From assembly GCA_028714055.1 (NCBI GenBank), contig JAQTNB010000069.1:1-6645 (forward strand): a stretch of 6,645 nt of DNA, read 5' to 3'. The notes beneath the pieces are model-generated. The model saw nothing but the letters and a program-made list of their open reading frames with translations. It was not told where the DNA came from and did no database searches. A program made the translations under genes and the position numbers. The DNA is from Candidatus Omnitrophota bacterium. GTDB taxonomy: Bacteria; Omnitrophota; Gorgyraeia; Gygaellales; Profunditerraquicolaceae. Below, one piece after another: positions 1-5,419 of this stretch (the stretch's first letter is position 1; each line of letters starts with the position of its first letter).

Positions 1-325
1 CGGCATCGGCTATAAACCGACCGAACGGCTGGATATCTCGGTATTCGTTTTCTACCTGAACGCTTTTGAAAGGCCCGTGGGCACATGGGATGGAGAAGGT
101 AAATATTTATCGCGCGAGCTGGGATACGAGGCAGACCTTTATATCGACTATGTGCTTAACCCTCATGCGACGATCGAATTCCTTGCCGGATATTTTATAC
201 CCGGGAAATTCTACCGCACTGAGCGCGATGATACCGGAGGAAGCGTCCTGAGCCCCTATATACGGGGGGATGGCAAGGTGGACCATGCGTATCAGGTAGA
301 ACTATGTATGGCTTTAAGATTCTAG
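1..325 (+). CDS. C-terminal end of an outer-membrane beta-barrel protein, alginate-export-like (partial)
   Basis: The reading frame is open from base 2 and ends at TAG 323-325, giving about 107 C-terminal residues; the start lies outside the window. The visible part alternates polar and hydrophobic residues in strand-length stretches (DISVFVFYLN, EADLYIDYVL, ATIEFLAGYFIPG, YQVELCMALRF) and ends in phenylalanine, the usual last residue of outer-membrane barrels recognised by the BAM machinery. The segment ELGYEADLYIDY followed by a hydrophobic strand and FIPGKF resembles the last strands of alginate-export/porin-type barrels, where a 'GxEIDL...Y...FFPG' pattern is common. I infer an outer-membrane channel or exporter; the substrate cannot be told from this fragment. 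A shorter ATG-initiated frame at 77 lies within the same frame and is not a separate gene. Another class of outer-membrane barrel remains possible. Confidence 0.65.
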   Translation, partial: GIGYKPTERLDISVFVFYLNAFERPVGTWDGEGKYLSRELGYEADLYIDYVLNPHATIEFLAGYFIPGKFYRTERDDTGGSVLSPYIRGDGKVDHAYQVELCMALRF

Positions 326-346
326 TGTTTGGTGATTGAATATTGG

Positions 347-385
347 TTATTGCCTGCCTTCGGCAGACAGGTAATTTCTTTGTTA
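347..385 (+). terminator. Possible rho-independent terminator / small GC hairpin
   Basis: CTGCC (354-358) and GGCAG (362-366) can pair around a TTC loop. Outer bases TTGCC (350-354) and GGTAA (370-374) offer an alternative, longer pairing. A T-rich stretch follows (TAATTTCTTTGTT), so this could end transcription of the upstream barrel gene, whose stop is only 22 bases before the hairpin. The stem is short and the T run is interrupted, so it may instead be a dispersed intergenic repeat. Confidence 0.4.
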
Positions 386-410
386 TTTGTAATTTATCGT
401 CATATTCTTA

Positions 411-446
411 TTGTTTTGACAATGGGCCGGTGATATAATTTACGCA
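411..446 (+). promoter_or_regulatory. Extended -10 promoter for the sulfur operon
   Basis: A perfect TATAAT sits at 434-439 and is preceded by TG one base upstream (TGA, 431-433), forming an extended -10 element. A weak -35, TTGTTT at 411-416, lies exactly 17 bases upstream. Predicted start of transcription is about 446, leaving a 5' untranslated region of about 43 bases before the first gene. A perfect TTGACA at 416-421 is only 12 bases from the -10 and is probably not the -35 in use. Confidence 0.65.
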
Positions 447-470
447 TTATAAAAGGCAGATCGACACGTA

Positions 471-480
471 AAGGAAGGAG
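471..480 (+). promoter_or_regulatory. Strong ribosome binding site for the nfu-like gene
   Basis: AAGGAAGGAG ends 8 bases before ATG 489. It is the strongest Shine-Dalgarno sequence in the window and fixes the start of the first operon gene. Confidence 0.85.
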
Positions 481-488
481 TTTTTCAG

Positions 489-710
489 ATGAGAGAAAAA
501 GTGGAAAAAGCACTGGATAAGATCCGGCCGATGCTGGCGGCAGACGGCGGCAACGTGGACCTGGTGGACGTCAGCGCCGACGGCGTGGTAAAGCTGCGCC
601 TTACCGGCACCTGCGGTTGCTGCCCGATGAGCCAGATGACGCTTAAGATGGGGATCGAAAGGATCTTAAAACAGGAAGTCCCGGAAATCAAAGAGATAGT
701 AGCTTTATAA
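489..710 (+). CDS. NifU C-terminal (Nfu) domain iron-sulfur carrier protein
   Basis: This 73-residue protein is a stand-alone NifU C-terminal domain. It shows the family's N-terminal helix (EKALDKIRPMLAADGGNVDLV) and the cluster-binding loop GTCGCCPMSQMTLK, with Cys42 and Cys45 as the CxxC pair. Cys44 is an additional cysteine inside the motif, where many relatives have a non-cysteine residue. Family members bind a labile [4Fe-4S] cluster, usually at a dimer interface, and hand it to target apoproteins in the cytoplasm. The N-terminal IscU-type scaffold of full-length NifU is absent, so this is a carrier rather than the main assembly scaffold. It is the first gene after the promoter, with its own strong ribosome binding site, and its stop is 2 bases before the next ATG. 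A natural client is the two-cluster ferredoxin encoded downstream, which is an inference. Confidence 0.93.
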   Translation: MREKVEKALDKIRPMLAADGGNVDLVDVSADGVVKLRLTGTCGCCPMSQMTLKMGIERILKQEVPEIKEIVAL

Positions 711-712
711 CG

Positions 713-1921
713 ATGAGAAGCATCAAAGAGATCAATGAAAAGATCAAAAAAGGCCAGGTCGTCGTTGCTACTGCCGAGGAGATCATAGACCTGGTGGCAA
801 AGAAGGGGGTAGCCAAGGCCTCCCGGGAGGTCGATGTCGTCACCACCGGGACCTTCGGCCCCATGTGCTCAAGCGGCGCCTATTTTAACATAGGCCATTC
901 AAAACCCAGGATCAAGGTGGGAGGGGGGAGCTGTAAGCTCAACGATATCCCGGCTTATTGCGGCCTGGCCGCGACGGATATCTTCCTGGGCGCGACCGCC
1001 CTTCCCGACGATGACCCGCGCAATAAAGTATTCCCCGGCGAATTCAAATATGGCGGAGGGCATGTCATCCAGGAATTGGTTTCGGGAAAGGATATCCGCC
1101 TTGAGGCGACGGGTTACGCGACCGATTGCTATCCGCGTAAAAAACTGGAGACCCTGATCAATATCCGCGACCTTAACGAAGCGGTCCTGTTGAATATCCG
1201 TAACTGTTATCAGAATTACAATGTTGCCGTCAATCTTTCCGATAAGATGCTCTATACCTATATGGGGGCGCTTAAGCCGCGCCTGGGCAACGCGAATTAC
1301 TGCTCGGCAGGGCAGCTTTCCCCGCTCCTGAAAGACCCGCATTACCGGACTATCGGCATCGGGACCAGGATATTCCTGGGAGGGGCAAGCGGGTATATCA
1401 TCTGGCACGGCACCCAGCATAACCCGGCGGTGAAGAGAAAAGACAACGGTACTCCCGAGGCGCCGGCAGGGACCCTGGCGGTCATCGGAGACCTCAAGGA
1501 GATGAACCCGCGCTGGCTGATGGGCTCAAGTATGCTCGGTTACGGCGTGTCTTTGAGCGTCGGCATCGGCGTTCCTATCCCTTTGCTTGACGAGGAGGTC
1601 TGCGCCTCTGCCGCCGTGCGGGACGAAGAGATCTATGCGCGCATCGTGGATTACAGCGCCGCCTATCCGCAGATGGCCCCCGAATCGCTCGGGGAAGTCA
1701 ACTACGCCCAGCTTAAGTCGGGGAAGATCATTGTGAACGGCAGCGAAGTCCCGACGGGCGCGCTTTCCAGCTACGCAAAGGCCAAAGAGATATCTCAAGA
1801 GCTTAAAAGCAGGATCCAAAAGGGAGAATTTTTCCTGAGCGAGCCGCAGGCCCCGCTGCCCGGCGCTGAGTCCGGGTATACCTGCAGGCCGCTGAAAGAA
1901 AGGCCGTTCTTTTCGCCGTAA
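713..1921 (+). CDS. Homocysteine biosynthesis protein, DUF39/HcyBio family (aspartate semialdehyde sulfurtransferase)
   Basis: This 402-residue protein matches the DUF39 (COG1900) family, whose archaeal member MA1821 of Methanosarcina acetivorans, with the NIL-ferredoxin MA1822, is required to make homocysteine from aspartate semialdehyde and sulfide. Recognisable blocks are TTGTFGPMCSSGAYFN (Cys52), GGGSCKLNDIPAYCG (Cys74, Cys83), GYATDCYPRK (Cys139), NYCSAGQLSPLLKDP (Cys197) and GIGTRIFLGGASGYIIWHGTQHNP. Cys52 and Cys139 probably match the two functionally important cysteines of MA1821. The protein ends without the C-terminal CBS pair found in the methanogen form. The start at ATG 713, 2 bases after the previous stop, suggests translational coupling, and no good ribosome binding site is visible. 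Product is homocysteine, the precursor of methionine, made without O-acyl-homoserine. The ferredoxin partner follows directly, which greatly strengthens the call. Confidence 0.93.
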   Translation: MRSIKEINEKIKKGQVVVATAEEIIDLVAKKGVAKASREVDVVTTGTFGPMCSSGAYFNIGHSKPRIKVGGGSCKLNDIPAYCGLAATDIFLGATALPDDDPRNKVFPGEFKYGGGHVIQELVSGKDIRLEATGYATDCYPRKKLETLINIRDLNEAVLLNIRNCYQNYNVAVNLSDKMLYTYMGALKPRLGNANYCSAGQLSPLLKDPHYRTIGIGTRIFLGGASGYIIWHGTQHNPAVKRKDNGTPEAPAGTLAVIGDLKEMNPRWLMGSSMLGYGVSLSVGIGVPIPLLDEEVCASAAVRDEEIYARIVDYSAAYPQMAPESLGEVNYAQLKSGKIIVNGSEVPTGALSSYAKAKEISQELKSRIQKGEFFLSEPQAPLPGAESGYTCRPLKERPFFSP

Positions 1922-1929
1922 CCGAAACA

Positions 1930-1934
1930 GGGAG
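1930..1934 (+). promoter_or_regulatory. Ribosome binding site of the NIL-ferredoxin gene
   Basis: GGGAG lies 10 bases before ATG 1945 in the 23-base gap after the DUF39 stop. It supports this start for the ferredoxin. Confidence 0.6.
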
Positions 1935-1944
1935 TAAAGCCGTT

Positions 1945-2352
1945 ATGACCTCTAAACGTATCGTATTGCATTTTCCTCACCGGCTGGTCGACCAGCCCCT
2001 GGTCTATAAATTAGTAAAGGATTTCGACCTGAGTTTCAATATACTGAAGGCCTCGGTGACGCCGCAGGAAGAAGGGCTTATGGTATTGGAACTTTCCGGC
2101 AGCGAAGAAAATTTTGATAAAGGCGTTATGTACCTGCAGTCCTGCGGGGTGAAGATCCAGCCGCTCAGCCAGGATGTCGTGCGCAATGAGGCCAAGTGCA
2201 CGGACTGCGGCGTATGCGTGCCTATCTGCCCTACGCTGGCGCTTGCCATAGACCCTGCCACCCGCAAGGTGAGTTTTGATGACGCCAAATGCATCGCCTG
2301 CGAGCTCTGCGTCAAGATCTGCCCTACCCGGGCGATGGAAGTCCATTTTTAA
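1945..2352 (+). CDS. NIL-domain 2[4Fe-4S] ferredoxin, partner of the DUF39 protein
   Basis: The 135-residue protein has an N-terminal NIL domain (about residues 4-76; KRIVLHFP, FNILKASVTPQEEG, LELSGSEENFDKGVMYL) followed by a bacterial-type ferredoxin domain. Two complete cluster motifs are present: Cys85-Cys88-Cys91-Cys95-Pro and Cys116-Cys119-Cys122-Cys126-Pro, so it should hold two [4Fe-4S] clusters. This is the architecture of MA1822, which works with DUF39 in homocysteine synthesis, probably supplying electrons to handle disulfide or persulfide intermediates on the partner. An extra cysteine, Cys67, lies in the NIL domain. NIL domains also occur on the MetN subunit of methionine ABC importers, where they bind methionine, so product sensing is a possible second role. 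The gene has its own GGGAG site, and its stop codon overlaps the next start codon (TAATG). Confidence 0.95.
   Translation: MTSKRIVLHFPHRLVDQPLVYKLVKDFDLSFNILKASVTPQEEGLMVLELSGSEENFDKGVMYLQSCGVKIQPLSQDVVRNEAKCTDCGVCVPICPTLALAIDPATRKVSFDDAKCIACELCVKICPTRAMEVHF
1982..1997 (+). repeat. Perfect 16-bp palindrome inside the NIL-ferredoxin gene
   Basis: GGCTGGTCGACCAGCC equals its own reverse complement. It lies 37 bases after the start codon, over the codons for RLVDQP. As RNA it could form a 6-bp GC-rich stem with a TCGA loop. It may be chance, because the encoded residues fit the NIL family. Confidence 0.4.
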
Positions 2353-3197
2353 TGCGCCTGTCTTCTTCTGCGGCGGCGCGGAAACTGCGTAAGCTCTGCC
2401 GCATCCTTAAGCGTATGGATTCTCTCCTGGTGGCATATTCCGGAGGGGCGGACAGCACCCTGTTATTGAAGGCTGCCGCGGACACTCTTGGCCGCAGGGT
2501 GGTCGCCGTTACTGCCGCCTCTGCGACCTATCCGGCAGAGGAACTCACAAGGGCCCGTAGGTTCGCTCGGGCGTTACGCGTCAGGCATCAGGTCATCAGG
2601 ACCACAGAGCTGGGACAGGAGGAATTCCGCGCAAACCCTCCCGAGCGGTGTTTTTATTGCAAATATGAACTTTTCAGCCGGCTTGAGCGGCTGCGCAGAA
2701 AACACGGCCTGAATTTCATCGCCGATGCCAGCAATGCCTCGGACCTGCGTGATTTCAGGCCCGGTTCAAAAGCCAAAAAAATATTTCACGTGCGCTCGCC
2801 TCTTCAGGAAGCGGGGATCGCCAAAGACGGCGTAAGGAAGATCAGCCGGTCTCTGGGCCTGGCGACCTGGGATAAGCCATCTCAGGCTTGCCTTGCTTCG
2901 CGTATACCCTATGGCCGGCGGATCAGCGTATCGGCGCTCAAAAGGATCGAGAGGGCGGAGCACGCCCTTAAACGCATGGGCTTTCTTCAGGTCAGGGCAA
3001 GGCACTACGATACGCTCTGCAGTATCGAGGTCCCTGCCAAGGACCTGCCTGCCTTGATCGGCGCCCGGATAAAGGTTTACCGGGCATTGCAGAAGCTCGG
3101 TTACTCTCACGTAACGCTTGACCTTCTCGGGTATCGCAGCGGCAGCCTGAATGAAGCGCTTGCGCTGCCAAAGAAGAACGCAGGGTTCACGAAGTAA
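2352..3197 (+). CDS. larE: LarE-family ATP-dependent sulfur transferase (PP-loop), three-cysteine type
   Basis: I take ATG 2352, which overlaps the preceding stop (TAATG), giving 281 residues. An in-frame ATG at 2289 would add 21 residues that are only an out-of-frame reading of the ferredoxin's second cluster region. The P-loop-type ATP pyrophosphatase motif is AYSGGADSTLL (residues 28-38), and PERCFYCKYELF (Cys100, Cys103) and KPSQACLASRIPYG (Cys180) follow in LarE order. In Lactobacillus plantarum, LarE donates sulfur from the cysteine matching Cys180 to the pyridinium precursor of the nickel-pincer cofactor of lactate racemase. Having Cys100, Cys103 and Cys180 together fits the Thermotoga-type LarE, which holds a [4Fe-4S] cluster and need not sacrifice its cysteine. 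No larA, larB or larC is in view, so its substrate here is uncertain; sulfur supply to the neighbouring homocysteine system is an alternative role. Cys16 and Cys223 are additional. Confidence 0.9.
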   Translation: MRLSSSAAARKLRKLCRILKRMDSLLVAYSGGADSTLLLKAAADTLGRRVVAVTAASATYPAEELTRARRFARALRVRHQVIRTTELGQEEFRANPPERCFYCKYELFSRLERLRRKHGLNFIADASNASDLRDFRPGSKAKKIFHVRSPLQEAGIAKDGVRKISRSLGLATWDKPSQACLASRIPYGRRISVSALKRIERAEHALKRMGFLQVRARHYDTLCSIEVPAKDLPALIGARIKVYRALQKLGYSHVTLDLLGYRSGSLNEALALPKKNAGFTK

Positions 3198-3211
3198 AAA
3201 GCGAGGTCACG

Positions 3212-4378
3212 ATGACAAAACGGATATATCTGGATTATGCGGCGACAGCCCCCACTGACCCTGAAGTCCTTAAGGCGATGGAGCCTTATTTTTCCGAGCG
3301 CTTCGGCAATCCCTCGAGCATCCATGCCTTTGGCCAGGAGGCAAAAAAGGGGATGGAGGACGCGCGTGTTCAGTTGGCTGATTTTCTGGGGGCAAGACCG
3401 GAAGAGATCATTTTTACCTCCGGAGGCACCGAATCGAATAACCATGCGGTCATCGGCACGGCATATGCCCAGAAAGACAAAGGCAACCATATCATCACCT
3501 CCCGGATCGAGCATCACGCGGTGAGCGAGCCTTTGAAATTCCTGGCAAAGCAGGGTTTTGAGGTCACCGAGATCGCCGTCGATAAAGAAGGGCTGGTTGA
3601 CCCGGCTGACGTAAAAAAGGCGATCACCTCCAAGACCATCCTTATCAGCATAATGCACGCAAATAACGAGATAGGCACCATCCAGCCGGTCGCCGAGATC
3701 GGTTCGATCGCCCGCCAGAAGGGTGTGTATTTCCATACGGATGCCGTGCAGACCGTAGGCCATATCCCGGTCAACGTGGATGAGCTGAAAGCCGACATGC
3801 TTTCGCTTTCCGCGCACAAGTTCTACGGCCCCAAAGGCGTCGGAGCGCTCTATATACGCAAAGGCACGCGCGTGGAGAATTTCCTGCGCGGAGGAGACCA
3901 GGAAAAAGGCAGGCGCGCATCGACGCAGAATACGCCCGGGATCGTGGGATTGGGCGCGGCGATAGAGCTTTGCCGCCGCAAGATGGCGGAGGAGGCCGCT
4001 TTTCAGTCGGGCTTGCGCGACCGCCTCATTGCCGGGCTCCAGGCAAAGATCAGCGACATCCGCCTGAACGGGCATCCCCTTAAGCGGCTGCCGAATAACG
4101 TCAATTTCTCCATCCGCTACATCGAAGGGGAATCCATGCTTTTGAACCTCGATATGCTGGGGATCGCCGTTTCAACCGGGTCTGCCTGCACCTCCACTTC
4201 CTTGGAGCCTTCGCACGTTTTACTGGCAATCGGCCTGCCGCACGATATCGCGCACGGGTCCCTCAGGTTCACCATGGGAAGATGGACGACGGAGGATGAT
4301 ATCAACGCGGTATTGGAGCATCTGCCGCCGGTCGTTGAAAAACTGCGCGCAATGTCGCCGCTTTACGATAAAAAATAA
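3212..4378 (+). CDS. nifS: Cysteine desulfurase, NifS/IscS family
   Basis: This 388-residue protein is a full-length group I cysteine desulfurase, a cytoplasmic PLP enzyme that turns L-cysteine into alanine and an enzyme-bound persulfide. Visible signatures are YLDYAATAP at the N-terminus, FTSGGTESNN, the IEHHAV histidines (101-102), ANNEIGTIQP, HTDAVQ (Asp177, Gln180), the PLP lysine in SLSAHKFYGPKGVG (Lys203), and the catalytic cysteine in VSTGSACTSTSLEPSHVL (Cys326). Nothing essential is missing. The family's usual GGGQE(R)GRRxGTxN block reads RGGDQEKGRRASTQNTP here, a mild variant. It starts 14 bases after larE, with a modest GAGG upstream, and ends 2 bases before birA. In this operon it is the likely sulfur source for Fe-S assembly on the Nfu protein and ferredoxin, and possibly for LarE and DUF39. 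NifS or IscS naming cannot be settled from the sequence alone. Confidence 0.96.
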   Translation: MTKRIYLDYAATAPTDPEVLKAMEPYFSERFGNPSSIHAFGQEAKKGMEDARVQLADFLGARPEEIIFTSGGTESNNHAVIGTAYAQKDKGNHIITSRIEHHAVSEPLKFLAKQGFEVTEIAVDKEGLVDPADVKKAITSKTILISIMHANNEIGTIQPVAEIGSIARQKGVYFHTDAVQTVGHIPVNVDELKADMLSLSAHKFYGPKGVGALYIRKGTRVENFLRGGDQEKGRRASTQNTPGIVGLGAAIELCRRKMAEEAAFQSGLRDRLIAGLQAKISDIRLNGHPLKRLPNNVNFSIRYIEGESMLLNLDMLGIAVSTGSACTSTSLEPSHVLLAIGLPHDIAHGSLRFTMGRWTTEDDINAVLEHLPPVVEKLRAMSPLYDKK

Positions 4379-4380
4379 CC

Positions 4381-5337
4381 ATGCAGGAAAAGATACTCGC
4401 ACGCCTCAAAAATAACCAGGGTTTCGTTTCCGGGGAAGAGATAAGCGGGTCTTTGAAGATCAGCCGCCAGGCGCTCTGGAAACACATACAGGACCTCAAG
4501 GACGCCGGCTACGATATTATCGCCGTGCCGCATCTGGGTTACCGGCTGGCTTCTTCTCCGGACAGGCTCTACCCGTATGAGCTGCGTTACGGCCTGGATA
4601 CCGGATATATCGGCAAGAACATCCTGTATCTGGAAAGCGTCGCTTCCACCATGGATGCGGCTTTGCAGGCAGGCATCGACGGCGCCTCCGAAGGGACGGC
4701 GGTCGTGGCTGAAGCGCAGACCAAGGGCAGGGGCAGGCTTGGCAGGCAATGGTCGTCGCCGAAATACAAGGGGATATACATGTCCCTGATCCTGCGGCCG
4801 GATCTGCCGCCGCTTTATACCCCGGTCCTGACGCTTCTGGTAGCCGTGGGCGTCTGCCGGGCGATCAAGGAGGTGGCCGGGCTTGACGCAAAGATCAAAT
4901 GGCCGAACGATATTTTCCTGAATAACAAAAAGCTCGGGGGGATCCTCACGGAACTGAATGCCGAGATGGACATTACCCGCTTTGTGGTCGCCGGCCTGGG
5001 GCTCAACGTGAATAACGACGGAAAGTCGCTCCCTCCGGGGGCGACCTCCTTGTATGAGCATTCCGGCGCCCATGTCAGCCGTGCGGAGCTCCTGCGGGAG
5101 ATATTCCGTAAGATCGAGGAGGATTACGGCCGCCTGCAGCGTTCAGGGAGCGCCGACGTGATCGATCAGTGGCGGGCCTATAGCACGACGCTCGGCAGGA
5201 GGGTGCGCATCGTCTCTTCTCAACAGCACCTGGAAGGAGAGGCGGTTGACGTGGACCTCGACGGCGCACTTCTGCTGCGCCTCGATTCCGGGGTGCATAC
5301 AAAGATCACCTCCGGCGATATCGTCCATTGCCGTTAG
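4381..5337 (+). CDS. birA: Bifunctional biotin-protein ligase / biotin operon repressor-type protein
   Basis: The 318-residue protein has the three-domain layout of class II biotin ligases. Residues 1-58 form a winged helix-turn-helix (GFVSGEEISGSLKISRQALWKHIQDLKDAGY in short pieces, then GYRL). The catalytic domain follows, with ESVASTMD (83-92), the biotin/ATP loop TKGRGRLGRQWSS (114-126), KWPNDI with Lys173 matching the active-site lysine, and GGILTE (186-191). A small C-terminal SH3-like domain spans about 270-318 (LGRRVRIVSS...GALLLRL). It activates biotin as biotinyl-AMP and attaches it to a lysine of biotin carboxylases or decarboxylases; the N-terminal domain suggests biotin-dependent repression too. 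ATG 4381 comes 2 bases after the nifS stop with no clear ribosome binding site, so translation is probably coupled. No biotin synthesis gene is visible; its link with the sulfur genes may be only co-transcription. Confidence 0.95.
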   Translation: MQEKILARLKNNQGFVSGEEISGSLKISRQALWKHIQDLKDAGYDIIAVPHLGYRLASSPDRLYPYELRYGLDTGYIGKNILYLESVASTMDAALQAGIDGASEGTAVVAEAQTKGRGRLGRQWSSPKYKGIYMSLILRPDLPPLYTPVLTLLVAVGVCRAIKEVAGLDAKIKWPNDIFLNNKKLGGILTELNAEMDITRFVVAGLGLNVNNDGKSLPPGATSLYEHSGAHVSRAELLREIFRKIEEDYGRLQRSGSADVIDQWRAYSTTLGRRVRIVSSQQHLEGEAVDVDLDGALLLRLDSGVHTKITSGDIVHCR

Positions 5338-5383
5338 CTTTCGCTTTCGGAATACCGATTGTAAACTATAATTAAATAACAGG

Positions 5384-5419
5384 TTGACATTTCCTTTTAC
5401 GTTTTCTATAATGGCCGCA
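5384..5419 (+). promoter_or_regulatory. Consensus sigma-70 promoter, start of transcription on the TonB receptor ATG
   Basis: TTGACA (5384-5389) and TATAAT (5407-5412) are both perfect matches and are separated by the optimal 17 bases. The usual +1, seven bases after the last base of the -10, is 5419, the A of the receptor's ATG. There is no room for a ribosome binding site on such a transcript. No riboswitch-sized leader exists between promoter and gene. The 81-base spacer 5338-5418 holds nothing else convincing; a 4-bp TCGG/CCGA hairpin at 5347-5358 is too weak to call a terminator. Confidence 0.85.

Noticed and set aside
416..439. TTGACA-TATAAT promoter pair before the operon
   Set aside because: The spacing is only 12 bases, too short for sigma-70; the extended -10 with TTGTTT at 17 bases is preferred.
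899..1420. Open frame of 173 codons on the minus strand
   Set aside because: It is a shadow of the DUF39 gene, with no recognisable protein features.
2289..2351. Longer LarE start at ATG 2289
   Set aside because: The added 21 residues are an out-of-frame reading of the ferredoxin's second cluster motif and do not resemble a LarE N-terminus; ATG 2352 gives the normal family length and a TAATG overlap.
3107..4075. Long open frame (322 codons) on the minus strand
   Set aside because: It lies antisense to the well-supported nifS and the end of larE, its translation shows no recognisable domain, and such frames are common opposite GC-rich genes.
4363..5073. Open frame of 236 codons on the minus strand
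   Set aside because: It is antisense to birA, whose protein has all family motifs; no domain or ribosome binding site supports the minus-strand reading.
5367..5372. Second TATAAT upstream of the TonB receptor gene
   Set aside because: There is no acceptable -35 at 16-18 bases upstream and no TG extension, and a perfect promoter lies 40 bases downstream.
5338..5418. Cobalamin riboswitch before the BtuB-like receptor
   Set aside because: The spacer is only 81 bases, the promoter occupies its 3' half, and no B12-box-like sequence was seen; there is no transcribed leader to hold one.
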